DNA of 64,000 nucleotides from Kytococcus sedentarius DSM 20547 (GCF_000023925.1 NC_013169.1:2480001-2544000); one strand, 5' to 3'; counted from the first letter of the stretch, positions 25,901 to 33,522 are shown. A program made the numbers and translations. The notes: generated from the sequence alone by a model not told the origin.

Positions 25901-27342
25901 GGGCTTGTCAAGGTTTCTGTGTAAGCGGGGGTGTTCACAGGTAGGGGTTGATTCGGTCGGGGTAGGCCGCTGCGAGTTGGGCCAGTGCCTGTTTCCAGTT
26001 GGTGACGACCTGGCCCTGGACGAGGCGGCCCTTGGCCTTGCGTTCGGCCGCCGGCTTGCCCTTCTCACGGGCTCGTTCAGCGGCTCGTCGGTCCTCGATG
26101 TTGCAGATCGCCAGCCACAGCAGCTTGACCGCGGCGTCGGTCGAGGGGAAGTGCCCGCGGGACTTGGTGACCTTCCGCAGCTGATAGTTCAACGACTCGA
26201 TGGAGTTCGTCGTGTAGATCACCCGCCGCAGCATCGGCGGGAAGGCCAGGAACGGGACGAACCGCTCCCACGCTGCCTGCCAGGTCGCGACCGCCGAGGG
26301 GTACTTCCGGCCCATCTCGCTGGCCGCGAAGTCCTCCAACGCGGCTCTGGCGGCCTGCTCGGTGGCGGCGGTGTAGATCGGCTTGAGCTCCTTGGCGACC
26401 TTCTTGCGGTCGGTGTACGACACGAACCGTGTGGACGCGCGGATCAGGTGGACCACGCAGGTCTGGACCATCGAGTCCGGCCAGGTCGCCTCGATCGCCT
26501 CTGGCAGCCCCTTGAGCCCGTCGCAGCACACGATCAGCACGTCGGACACGCCACGGTTGGCCAGGTCGGCGCACACGTGAGCCCAGAACGCCGATCCCTC
26601 GGTGTCCTGGACCCAGATCCCCAGGACGTGCTTGACACCCTCCAGATCGACACCGACCGCGAGATAGGCCGCCCGATTGAGCACCTGATGGTCCTGGCGG
26701 ATCTTGACCCGGATCGCGTCCAGGTAGAGCACCGGGTAGAACTCCTCCAACGGCCGGACCTGCCAGGCCAGCACCTCCTGGGCGACCGCGTCGGTGATCT
26801 TGCTGATCGTCTCGTGGGACAGCTCGGTGCCGATCGTGCCAGCCAGGTGGTGCTGGATCTCCCGGATCGTCATGCCCCCGGCGTAGAGGCTGATGATCAT
26901 GTCGTCCAACCCGCCCAGCCGACGCTGACCCTTGGGGACCAGGCGGGGAGTGAACGACCCGTCCCGGTCCCGGGGGACGTCCAACTCGATCGATCCCACC
27001 TCTGAGGCGACCGTCTTCGGGGTGGACCCGTTGCGCGAGTTGCTGTGCGCTGAAGCGTCCACCGAGCCCTTCTCGTAGCCCAGGTGACTGCTGAGCTCGG
27101 CCTGCAACCCACGCTCCAGGGCAGCCTTCACCAACGCCGGGACGAAACCACCATCCCCGGTCAGCTCAACCTGCCCGGCATCGATCTGCGCGAACAAGCC
27201 GTCCAACTGCCCCGAAGCCTTCAACTCCTCCACCAAGTCCTGCCCCGAGGGCTGGGCACCAGCCCGCTGCTCCTTGTCAGTCATGTTCATGATCCTTCAC
27301 CGTTCCTCTCAGTACGGCTTACACAGACCATCTGACAGGCCC
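25901..27342 (-). mobile_element. IS256-family insertion sequence, 1442 bp
   Basis: Inserted inside the second ISL3-type transposase gene. Terminal repeats of 26 bp begin GGGCTTGTCA (left) and GGGCCTGTCA (right, reverse complement) and match at 20 of 26 positions. A perfect 8-bp target duplication, GGTGACGG, flanks it at 25893-25900 and 27343-27350; its position is confirmed because removing it restores the host reading frame. Confidence 0.95.
25935..27290 (-). CDS. IS256-family (mutator-like) transposase
   Basis: A 451-residue transposase. IS256 signatures: an N-terminal region with RNGSTPKTV and LDVPRDRDGSFTP, the DDE core with LYLDAIRVKIR, GLKGLPEAIEATWPDS-type sequence, CVVHLIRAS, and the C-terminal TTNSIESLNYQLRKVTK. 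No frameshift seen; the element looks intact and potentially mobile. The start ATG is at 27290, with the terminal repeat 50 bases upstream. Confidence 0.95.
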   Translation of the reverse strand: MNMTDKEQRAGAQPSGQDLVEELKASGQLDGLFAQIDAGQVELTGDGGFVPALVKAALERGLQAELSSHLGYEKGSVDASAHSNSRNGSTPKTVASEVGSIELDVPRDRDGSFTPRLVPKGQRRLGGLDDMIISLYAGGMTIREIQHHLAGTIGTELSHETISKITDAVAQEVLAWQVRPLEEFYPVLYLDAIRVKIRQDHQVLNRAAYLAVGVDLEGVKHVLGIWVQDTEGSAFWAHVCADLANRGVSDVLIVCCDGLKGLPEAIEATWPDSMVQTCVVHLIRASTRFVSYTDRKKVAKELKPIYTAATEQAARAALEDFAASEMGRKYPSAVATWQAAWERFVPFLAFPPMLRRVIYTTNSIESLNYQLRKVTKSRGHFPSTDAAVKLLWLAICNIEDRRAAERAREKGKPAAERKAKGRLVQGQVVTNWKQALAQLAAAYPDRINPYL

Positions 27343-27570
27343 GGTGACGGTGTCCCGCGCCCTCCCCTCGCAGCCGCAGCGCCGGCACCAGCGCGCCGCA
27401 TCGTCCTCTTCGACGCGGCACAGGAGCACCGCGCGGTCCGGCTGTCCCTGCTGGCCCACGACCACGAGACCGAGCTCGTCGAGGCGGCAGAAAGTCGTCA
27501 CATCAGGGGTCGCGAAGGTAGCGTCGGGCACGTCGAGGTCTTCCTGGATGGGCAGTGTGAGAACTTCCAT
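27343..27570 (-). pseudogene. ISL3-type transposase, N-terminal 76 codons
   Basis: The first 76 codons of the interrupted ISL3-type transposase, ATG at 27570, containing FATPDVTTFCRLDELG and a Cys-rich zinc region (CRRCGCEG). It ends at the IS256 target duplication. It shows the authentic start of this family, which the first element has lost through a one-base frame change. Confidence 0.88.
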
Positions 27571-27825
27571 CCTCGGAAGGCCTCGACCACTATCCGGGCA
27601 CCGACGCGCCGCGCCCTCCCACCACGGCTGCTGCGTCGCCTACACCCTCATCTGGGAAGAGCCAGTTAACACCAGCCCAAGGGAGGAGCAAGGGGTCTCA
27701 ACAGATTTGCTGTGGCCGCTCCATCGCTCAGAGGCGTGGACGCCCCTCTGAGACGAGGCCCGCCACCAGCGCGTCCCGGTGGAACAATCACCCAACCCCC
27801 ACACACTCAGGAGGGCCCCTCGAGC

Positions 27826-28119
27826 ATGACCACGCTCGCCCAGTGGATCGACGGCCCCGCCCGCGCACCCTGCCGGCGGCGATCGCGCCCGGGGCGGTGG
27901 GCACCGGGCCGCGCACACGCTGTGTGCTGCGAGGTCGGGGAGGAGGACGCGGGGCACCTCGGGCTGGCGTTCCTCGCGCCGTGGTGGCGCTCTCGCTGCA
28001 GGTGGTCATGAACTACGGGAACGACTACTCCGACGGCATCCGCGGCACCGACGAGGAGCGGATCGGCCCGGCGCGCCTCGTCGGCCAGCGGCTGGCCACC
28101 CCGGCGACGGAGAAGCGCG
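27826..28119 (+). pseudogene. menA 5' remnant
   Basis: The sequence begins like intact menA ([10 protein letters not shown] against [10 protein letters not shown], also behind an AGGAGG-like site). It loses a base around codon 11, runs through further frame changes, then returns to a recognisable frame at [19 protein letters not shown] and [11 protein letters not shown]. It ends near menA codon 98 where it fuses to the menB remnant at a shared GAAGCGCG. It cannot encode a prenyltransferase. Substitutions throughout show it is an old or divergent copy. Confidence 0.88.
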
Positions 28120-28154
28120 ACCCGGACAGGTCGGCGCCCCCCTGGTACTACTGA
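28112..28154 (+). pseudogene. menB 3' remnant
   Basis: Encodes [14 protein letters not shown] and a stop, matching the menB C-terminus EKRDPDWSAHPWYY at 12 of 14 residues. It is fused in frame to the menA remnant through the 8-base sequence GAAGCGCG, which occurs in both intact genes (menA 29835-29842, menB 19439-19446). Confidence 0.88.
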
Positions 28155-28161
28155 GGTCATG

Positions 28162-28296
28162 GTGACCGCTCCCGAAACCACCCCCACCGCCAATCCACCG
28201 AACGCTACCGCCGAGGCGATGCCGCTCACCGGCCCGGGCAAGCACGACCGGGCCGCGCTGCGTCGACTCGCCGAGCGGCCCGACGAGATCGCCTGA
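28162..28296 (+). pseudogene. menE remnant, ends joined by internal deletion
   Basis: Begins seven bases after the menB remnant, as menE follows menB. The first 19 codons resemble the menE start; then the frame jumps directly to the C-terminus AMPLTGPGKHDRAALRRLAERPDEIA, which matches intact menE at 22 of 26 residues. The deletion is in frame, probably at a short GCG repeat, leaving a 44-codon open frame without catalytic motifs apart from the C-terminal Lys loop. Confidence 0.88.
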
Positions 28297-28297
28297 G

Positions 28298-28564
28298 TCA
28301 GTCGTCGTACACCGAGGAGCGGTGCCCGACCTCGATGACGTGGACGACGAGGACCTCGTCGTCCACGTCACAGATGACCCGGTGGTCCCCGACCCGGTAG
28401 CGCCACAGCCCGGACAGAACCCCCGTGAGGGCCTTGCCTCGGGCCCGCGGATCGTCCAGCGCCTCGAGCTCCCGCAGGAAGCGGACGATGCGGCGGGCCA
28501 CCGGTGGGTCCAGCTTCTTCAGCGCCTTGCGCGCCGTCGCCGAGACCTCAACGGTCCAGGCCAA
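28298..28564 (-). CDS. relE: RelE/ParE-family toxin
   Basis: An 88-residue protein with the RelE fold pattern: VEVSATARKALKKLDPPVARRIVRFL, then GLWRYRVGDHRVICDVDDEVLVVHVIEVGHRSSVY. Family members cleave mRNA on the ribosome. The TTG at 28564 is taken as the start because it overlaps the antitoxin gene by 17 bases in the usual antitoxin-toxin order and gives the conserved length; the frame is open to 28618. Its stop lies two bases from the menE remnant, convergent with it. Confidence 0.85.
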   Translation of the reverse strand: MAWTVEVSATARKALKKLDPPVARRIVRFLRELEALDDPRARGKALTGVLSGLWRYRVGDHRVICDVDDEVLVVHVIEVGHRSSVYDD

Positions 28565-28781
28565 GATCCGCCTCCACCTCGTCGAGACCGTAGGTGGCCT
28601 CGCGGCCGGCGCGGACATCCTCGACCCGCTGGACGATGCCGTACTCGTAGAGGAGGCGGTCGATGTGGGTCTCCACGGCCTCGCGGAGGTAGTAGGACTT
28701 CGAGCGCCCGGTGGCGGCGGCCAGCTGCTCGAGCTTGCGGCCGGTCTCGTCGGACAGCTTCACGGAGGTGGCGACGGTCAT
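28548..28781 (-). CDS. relB: RelB-like ribbon-helix-helix antitoxin
   Basis: A 77-residue protein. Residues 1-50 form a ribbon-helix-helix DNA-binding domain (VATSVKLSDETGRKLEQLA, then SKSYYLREAVETHI). The acidic C-terminus (GLDEVEADLGL) would wrap the toxin. First gene of the pair, so it probably represses its own promoter. An AT-richer stretch directly upstream (TTGACTACGGGTAGTCAAG, 28796-28814) holds the dyad TTGACTAC-GGG-TAGTCAAG, a likely operator. Confidence 0.86.
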   Translation of the reverse strand: MTVATSVKLSDETGRKLEQLAAATGRSKSYYLREAVETHIDRLLYEYGIVQRVEDVRAGREATYGLDEVEADLGLDR

Positions 28782-28795
28782 GGCGGCTCCCCACG

Positions 28796-28814
28796 TTGAC
28801 TACGGGTAGTCAAG
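28796..28814. promoter_or_regulatory. Probable relB operator dyad
   Basis: TTGACTAC and TAGTCAAG flank a three-base centre, complementary at seven of eight positions. It lies about 15 bases upstream of the relB start and is more AT-rich than its surroundings, as expected of a ribbon-helix-helix autorepressor site. Confidence 0.5.
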
Positions 28815-28872
28815 TGTATCGCCGTCACACGCTGCGCGTCCTGCCCGCGCCCACACCCTCGACGCCCCTGAG

Positions 28873-29385
28873 TCAGTCCTCCATCGGCTCGGCGACGACG
28901 TGGAAGACCGGGCCCTCGCCGCAGACCTCGGCCTCCTCCGGGACCTCGTCGCTCAGCCCGCCGCCCAGCTCCACCTCGTCCCCGAGGCGTTCCGGCGTCC
29001 CGATGTAGCGCGGCTGCCCCTTCTGGGTGACGTACAGCAGATCCCCCTCCACGCTCCCGCCCTCCAGGAGCACGGCGTCGCGCGGGAAGATCGGCAGCAC
29101 CGGGTCCCCCTGGCCGGTGTCGACCCGGACACACCCGTCGACGTTCACGAGGCGCCCGGCGAGCAGGGCACCGTCTCCCTCGCCGGGGTTCGGCTCGACG
29201 GTGACGATGCGGAGCGGCTCGCCCTTCCGGGTCTCCTGCTCCAGCAGTCCGTGCGTCCAGGACGCCGAGGCGCCCGGCGAGCCCTCCACCGCGGGATCCT
29301 CCTCGCCCCCGCACCCGGCGACCGTGCCGCACACCATCGCGACGCCGGCCGCGGCCAGCACTCCCCACCCACGCATCCGCTCCAT
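28873..29385 (-). CDS. Hypothetical lipoprotein
   Basis: A 170-residue lipoprotein with the signal MERMRGWGVLAAAGVAMVCG and lipobox TVAGC. The mature domain (about 140 residues) has no recognised family and two Cys (GCVRV, EVCGEG). The ATG at 29385 is chosen from a much longer open frame that is antisense to menA. It lies divergent from menA and downstream of nothing in particular. Confidence 0.75.
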   Translation of the reverse strand: MERMRGWGVLAAAGVAMVCGTVAGCGGEEDPAVEGSPGASASWTHGLLEQETRKGEPLRIVTVEPNPGEGDGALLAGRLVNVDGCVRVDTGQGDPVLPIFPRDAVLLEGGSVEGDLLYVTQKGQPRYIGTPERLGDEVELGGGLSDEVPEEAEVCGEGPVFHVVAEPMED

Positions 29386-29547
29386 GGTCTGACCGTAGCC
29401 CCCCCTGATGGCCATGCCCGCCCGCCCACTGGCGCTCCCGGCTGCCACCGGTGGGAGAATCGACCGGCTGCCGGGACCGACCGGCGCCCGGACACCCACC
29501 CACCGCTCGCCCCTGCGAGGGCGCGCCCGCCCCTGCCCAGGAGGACC

Positions 29548-30447
29548 ATGGCCACGCTCGCCCAGTGGATCGACGGCGCCCGCCCCCGCACCCTGCCCGC
29601 GGCCGTCGCACCGGTGGCGGTGGGCACCGGTGCCGCCTTCGCCCTGCGCGAGGAGGCGGGCCACGGCGACGCCGGCCACCTCGGGTTCGCCCTGCTGGCC
29701 CTGGTCGTCGCCCTGGCCCTGCAGGTGGGCGTGAACTACGCCAACGACTACTCCGACGGCATCCGCGGCACCGACGAGGAGCGCGTCGGCCCGGTACGCC
29801 TCGTCGGCCAGCGGCTGGCCGCACCCGGCACCGTGAAGCGCGCGGCCTTCACCTGCTTCGGGGTGGCCGGGGTGGCCGGCGTCCTGCTCTGCCTGCTCTC
29901 CGGCACCTGGTGGCTGCTGCTCGCCGGCGTGGCGGCGGTCTGGGCGGCCTGGAACTACACCGGCGGCAAGAACCCGTACGGCTACCGCGGACTGGGCGAG
30001 GTGGCGGTGTTCGTCTTCTTCGGACTCGTGGCCGTGCTCGGAACCCAGTTCACGCAAGCAGGCGCCATCGACCTCGCGGGCCTCGCCGGCGCCGTCGGCA
30101 TCGGGGCCGTGGCCGCGGCGCTGAACCTCACGAACAACCTCCGCGACATCGACGGCGACGCAGCCTCCGGCAAGGTCACCCTGGCGGTGCGGCTCGGGGC
30201 GCCGCGCACCCGGCGGCTGTATGCCGGCCTCATCGCGCTGGCCTTCGTGATGGTGCTGGCCTCCGGCCTCGTGCACACCCCGGCGGTCCTGGGCCTACTC
30301 GCCCTGCCCTTGGCCGTTGCGCCCGTGCGGTCCGTCCTGGAGCGGGCGCGCGGGCGGTCGCTGATCGGCGTGCTGGGGCAGACCGGACGGCTCCAACTCG
30401 CCCTGGGCCTGCTGTGGGGCCTCGGCCTCTGGTGGGCCGGTCGCTGA
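29548..30447 (+). CDS. menA: 1,4-Dihydroxy-2-naphthoate prenyltransferase
   Basis: A 299-residue UbiA-superfamily integral membrane enzyme that attaches the isoprenoid chain to DHNA, the first membrane step of menaquinone synthesis. The two Asp-rich substrate motifs are present: [14 protein letters not shown] and NLRDIDGDAASGK. About eight to nine helices. AGGAGGA four bases before the ATG at 29548 fixes the start. Intact and presumably functional; the broken copy of its 5' end lies 1.7 kb upstream. Confidence 0.93.
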   Translation: MATLAQWIDGARPRTLPAAVAPVAVGTGAAFALREEAGHGDAGHLGFALLALVVALALQVGVNYANDYSDGIRGTDEERVGPVRLVGQRLAAPGTVKRAAFTCFGVAGVAGVLLCLLSGTWWLLLAGVAAVWAAWNYTGGKNPYGYRGLGEVAVFVFFGLVAVLGTQFTQAGAIDLAGLAGAVGIGAVAAALNLTNNLRDIDGDAASGKVTLAVRLGAPRTRRLYAGLIALAFVMVLASGLVHTPAVLGLLALPLAVAPVRSVLERARGRSLIGVLGQTGRLQLALGLLWGLGLWWAGR

Positions 30448-30516
30448 GTCGCGGTCCGGGGCGCCGGGAGGCCGTGCCGGTGACTGCCCGCACCGACAGC
30501 GCCTCGGTGGGAACTG

Positions 30517-30582
30517 GCTGAGAGTTTGCCCATAATCCGGCGAAAGGGACGCCGCGGGGTGGATTCTCCCCGGTGTCTCAGC
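30517..30582 (+). promoter_or_regulatory. Candidate structured RNA leader (three-way junction)
   Basis: Upstream of a lipoprotein gene lie three nested perfect stems. P1 is GCTGAGA (30517-30523) with TCTCAGC (30576-30582). P2 is CGGCG (30538-30542) with CGCCG (30550-30554), around an AAAGGGA loop. P3 is CGGGG (30555-30559) with CCCCG (30568-30572). P2 and P3 abut without a gap, which suits coaxial stacking. It matches no riboswitch class I can confirm. Confidence 0.45.
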
Positions 30583-30666
30583 AACCATGGAAAGCAGTCG
30601 GCAGCCAGCCGGCTGCGCGCCGGCAGAGCGCCGGGACCGCGTCACAACCTCCCGAGGGGGCACTCC

Positions 30667-31254
30667 ATGCGCCGTTCATTGACCGTCACCTCCCTGCTCA
30701 GCCTCAGTCTCGTCCTCGCTGCCTGCGGCGGCGAGGGGGACTCCGACGAGTCCACCAGCCCCAACGACAGCCCGTCCACGTCCGCGTCGAGCCCGGCTGA
30801 GACCGACGACTCCGACGACGCGAGCGAGCCCGCCGACTCGGACGACGACGCCAGCGAGACCGACGACGACGCCAGCGAGACCGCCGAGCCCACCCCGTCC
30901 GGTGACGCCGATGGCGCGACCGCCCCCTTCGCCGGGGCGCTGCTCGCCGAGGGTGAGGAGGCCGAGGAGAGCCTCAAGGGAACCGTCCAGGGCGCCCCCC
31001 AGTGGATGACCTTCACCGATGACGGCGTGAACTCCGCCGAGCTGGCCGCCCGGTGCACCGGCAAGGGCAAGCTCACGCTGCAGCCCTTGGCCAAGGACCT
31101 CGAGAGCGCGCGCCCCGGCAAGCCGCAGCTGCTGCCCTGCGACGGCGAGCGGCACGACGTGACGCTGCAGGGCGCCAAGCCCTTCTCGTCCGTCCTGATC
31201 GTCGCGACCTCCCAGCCCACCACCTTCGAGGTCGCGGCCATCGAGAACGACTGA
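30667..31254 (+). CDS. Ser/Asp-rich lipoprotein with small C-terminal domain
   Basis: A 195-residue lipoprotein (lipobox LVLAAC, Cys at residue 19). A Ser/Asp/Glu-rich linker of about 60 residues precedes a C-terminal domain containing ARCTGKGKLTLQPL, a second Cys (LLPCDGERHDVTL) and a VLIVATSQP strand. The same domain layout occurs in the next gene, so they are paralogues. The two domain Cys may form a disulphide. CGAGGGGG before the ATG at 30667 is the ribosome binding site. A structured leader precedes it. Confidence 0.78.
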   Translation: MRRSLTVTSLLSLSLVLAACGGEGDSDESTSPNDSPSTSASSPAETDDSDDASEPADSDDDASETDDDASETAEPTPSGDADGATAPFAGALLAEGEEAEESLKGTVQGAPQWMTFTDDGVNSAELAARCTGKGKLTLQPLAKDLESARPGKPQLLPCDGERHDVTLQGAKPFSSVLIVATSQPTTFEVAAIEND

Positions 31255-31291
31255 GCGGGATCCAGAGCGGAATCCAGAGCCACTGAGCGGG

Positions 31292-31331
31292 ACCGGTCGG
31301 CGCCCCGGGCCACCTGAGGGCGCGGACCGGT
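31292..31331 (+). terminator. Hairpin after first lipoprotein
   Basis: A 14-base stem (31292-31305 with 31318-31331, one mismatch) follows the stop by 38 bases, without a T-run. Such U-less hairpins are common terminators in high-GC actinobacteria. Confidence 0.5.
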
Positions 31332-31450
31332 GGGGGCCTCAGGTCACAATTCGGCAACGGCCCGGCCGTGCAGCCCCGGTGTGCTGCATGCTGGGCGAGT
31401 CAGCGCACTGCGCCGACCGGGGGAACCCGAACGACCACCAGGGGGCCTTC

Positions 31451-32254
31451 ATGCGCCGTGCCGTTCCGCTCCTTGTCAGTCTCTGCCTCGTCCTGAGTGC
31501 CTGCACCGCCGATGGCGAGGAGTCAGCCACCAGCGAGACGAGCCCCAGCCCGTCCGAGTCCACCAGCCCGAGCCCGCCCAGCGAGTCGAGCCCGTCCAGT
31601 GAGTCGATCCCGAGCCCGCCCAGCACCTCGTCCGACGGCGCGGCTGAGCCCTCCCCGCAGGGCCCGAACGACGGTGCCCGCCTGCTCGCAGGGCCCACGA
31701 CGCTGGGCCCCGGCAAGCACGACATCCTGAAGGGCACGTCGTTCGGGCAGGTGCAGGTGGACGTGACCTGCGAGGGCACCGAGGACGTGCAGGTGCTCCT
31801 GGGTAGCGAACCGTTCACCTGCCCCGACGCAGAGACGATCTCCTTCATGGTGGAGGCCACCCCGGGGGACACGTCCCTCATCGTGGTCGTCCCGGAGGGG
31901 AGCAAGGTGGGCTACACGGTGAGCGCGCGCCCCGCCGAGGAGCTGCTGGACCCCGAGGAGGAGTTCCTGAGCGGCATGAGCGGGGAGTTCGACGAGCGCG
32001 AGGCCTCCCCGACCAATTTCTTCAGTCAGTCGGGACCCACCGTCCGGTTCGCCGCGCAGTGCTCGGGCACGGGCCAGATCGAGGTCGTGCTCCTCGGCAG
32101 GGAACTCGAGACCGTCGGGACCCCCCGCACCATCCCCTGCAATACCGGGCGCCGCGACTTCACCCTGCGAGCACCCGGCAAGACCACCGGCTACCGGGTC
32201 AACACGCCCGCCGGCCAGGGCTCGTTCGACGTGGCGGTCCTCAGCGCCTCCTGA
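31451..32254 (+). CDS. Ser/Pro-rich lipoprotein with two small domains
   Basis: A 267-residue lipoprotein (lipobox LVLSAC). After a Ser/Pro-rich linker come two copies of the Cys-containing domain seen in the preceding gene: VDVTCEGTEDVQVLLGSE with FTCPDAE, and FAAQCSGTGQIEVVLLGRE with IPCNTGRRDFTLRA. It appears to be a paralogue with one domain duplicated. Probably surface-exposed; ligand unknown. Separate promoter region likely, since a hairpin lies between the two genes. Confidence 0.78.
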   Translation: MRRAVPLLVSLCLVLSACTADGEESATSETSPSPSESTSPSPPSESSPSSESIPSPPSTSSDGAAEPSPQGPNDGARLLAGPTTLGPGKHDILKGTSFGQVQVDVTCEGTEDVQVLLGSEPFTCPDAETISFMVEATPGDTSLIVVVPEGSKVGYTVSARPAEELLDPEEEFLSGMSGEFDEREASPTNFFSQSGPTVRFAAQCSGTGQIEVVLLGRELETVGTPRTIPCNTGRRDFTLRAPGKTTGYRVNTPAGQGSFDVAVLSAS

Positions 32255-32268
32255 GTGGCCGCCCGCCC

Positions 32269-32622
32269 TCAGACGAAGTCGTCGCCGCTGCCCTCATCGG
32301 CGCGGCGGCGCGCACCACGGCCGGTGGGGCGCCCCGCCTGCTCGTCGTAGGTGCCGTCCTCGACGGCCTCGTCGGAGACCGCGTGCTTGCGCGATCTGGC
32401 GGCCTCACGCTTGGCGATGGCGTCGTCGATCTGCGCCGAGAAGTCCGCCCGCGGCGCCTTCAGCAGGAACAGCGAGGCCACCATCGAGGCCAGGGCGGCG
32501 GCCACGACGAGCCAGAAGACCCCCATCGACCCCAGCTCGACGTCCGCGAGCTCGAGCACCAGGAAGAAGCCCAGCAGGAAGAACAGGAACACCAGGATCC
32601 GCAGCAGCGAGTAGCGAAGCAT
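32269..32622 (-). CDS. DUF4229 family membrane protein
   Basis: A 117-residue protein with two transmembrane helices (about 8-28 and 33-53), then a charged cytoplasmic tail, matching DUF4229 (LRYSLLRILVFL at the N-terminus is characteristic). Function unknown. It lies three bases after ccsB and is the last gene of the haem and cytochrome c operon. Confidence 0.8.
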   Translation of the reverse strand: MLRYSLLRILVFLFFLLGFFLVLELADVELGSMGVFWLVVAAALASMVASLFLLKAPRADFSAQIDDAIAKREAARSRKHAVSDEAVEDGTYDEQAGRPTGRGARRRADEGSGDDFV

Positions 32623-32625
32623 CGG

Positions 32626-33522
32626 TCACATCCCCGAGTACGAGTGGTAGCCAACGAAGTACACGTTCACGATGGCGTAGTTGATGATGATGCACACGAA
32701 TCCGGCGATCGCCAACCACACCGCGTGGCGCGTCCACCCGGCCGTGGCGCGGGCGTGCAGGTAGGCGGCGTAGACCACCCAGATCACGAAGGTCCAGACC
32801 TCCTTGGGGTCCCACCCCCAGTAACGGCCCCACGAACGCTCGGCCCAGATGGCGCCGGCCACCAGCGTGAACGTCCACAGCGGGAAGCCGATGATGTGCG
32901 CCGAGTAGGTGAACTTGTCCAGCCGGTCAACGCCCGGCACGCGGTCCAGGAAGGCCGGCCCCCAGCTGCCGCCGGACTCCTCCCGCCGCCGCTTGAGCAG
33001 GAACAGCACCGCCAGGGCGAAGCCCAGGATGAACACGCCGATGGACAAGGTCGCCACCGTCACGTGGATGACCAGCCACGAGCTCTGCAGCGAGGGCATC
33101 AGCTGGGAGGCCTCGGTCCACCAGGCCGTGGCGGCCGCTCCCAGCACCAGCAGCACCGGGCCCACCACGAACAGCCCCAGCCACCGGGTGTCACGCACGG
33201 CGCTCCACAGGCTGAAGCCCAGCATCGCGAAGCCGGCCGCCGCCAGGGCGAACTCGTACATGTTGCCCAGCGGGGCGCGGCTCACCGAGAGCCCGCGCGT
33301 GGCGATCGTGACGATCAGCGCCGCCGTCCCGGCCCAGGCGAGGAACTGCCCCGCGGTGCCGAAGCGTCGACCGTCCGCCGCTGCGAGGTACCCGGTGTAG
33401 GCGAGCATCGAGAGCGCCAGGATGCTCATCGTCACCACCAGCGCGATGTCCGAGGTGCGGGCCATCGGCTCGTCCACAGCCATCGGCAGCACCACCGGCG
33501 CGGTTGCCAGCACGTTCATCAC
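32626..33522 (-). CDS. ccsB: Cytochrome c biogenesis protein CcsB (haem handling)
   Basis: A 298-residue, eight-helix protein of the CcsA/CcsB (ResC) family. The haem-binding WWD-type signature is WGRYWGWDPKEVWTFVIW, with conserved His in helices on either side. With ResB it forms the system II synthase that exports haem and attaches it to apocytochrome c. The start is GTG at 33522 or ATG at 33519; both overlap the resB stop. Confidence 0.92.
   Translation of the reverse strand: MMNVLATAPVVLPMAVDEPMARTSDIALVVTMSILALSMLAYTGYLAAADGRRFGTAGQFLAWAGTAALIVTIATRGLSVSRAPLGNMYEFALAAAGFAMLGFSLWSAVRDTRWLGLFVVGPVLLVLGAAATAWWTEASQLMPSLQSSWLVIHVTVATLSIGVFILGFALAVLFLLKRRREESGGSWGPAFLDRVPGVDRLDKFTYSAHIIGFPLWTFTLVAGAIWAERSWGRYWGWDPKEVWTFVIWVVYAAYLHARATAGWTRHAVWLAIAGFVCIIINYAIVNVYFVGYHSYSGM

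Larger units (their letters stand above)
24762..27663 (-). mobile_element. ISL3-family element split by an IS256-type insertion
   Basis: A second ISL3-type element starts five bases after the first. Ends 24762-24785 (GGCTCATCCCAATCG) and 27640-27663 (reverse complement GGCTCTTCCCAGATG) match at 20 of 24 positions. Without the 1442-bp inner insertion and its duplication it would be about 1.45 kb. Its transposase is leftward, convergent with that of the first element. The outer 8-mers do not match each other, so the flanks have been rearranged or deleted since insertion. Confidence 0.88.

Noticed and set aside
23331-27663. The two ISL3-type elements as a composite transposon carrying cargo
   Set aside because: Only five bases separate them; nothing is carried between, and the second lacks matching outer duplications.
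27843-28154. A 103-codon open frame as a real gene
   Set aside because: It is the frame-shifted menA remnant fused to the menB end; no complete domain.
30517-30582. Calling the leader a SAM-I, cyclic di-GMP or cyclic di-AMP riboswitch
   Set aside because: Only short motif resemblances; the conserved cores and pairing patterns of those classes are not all present.
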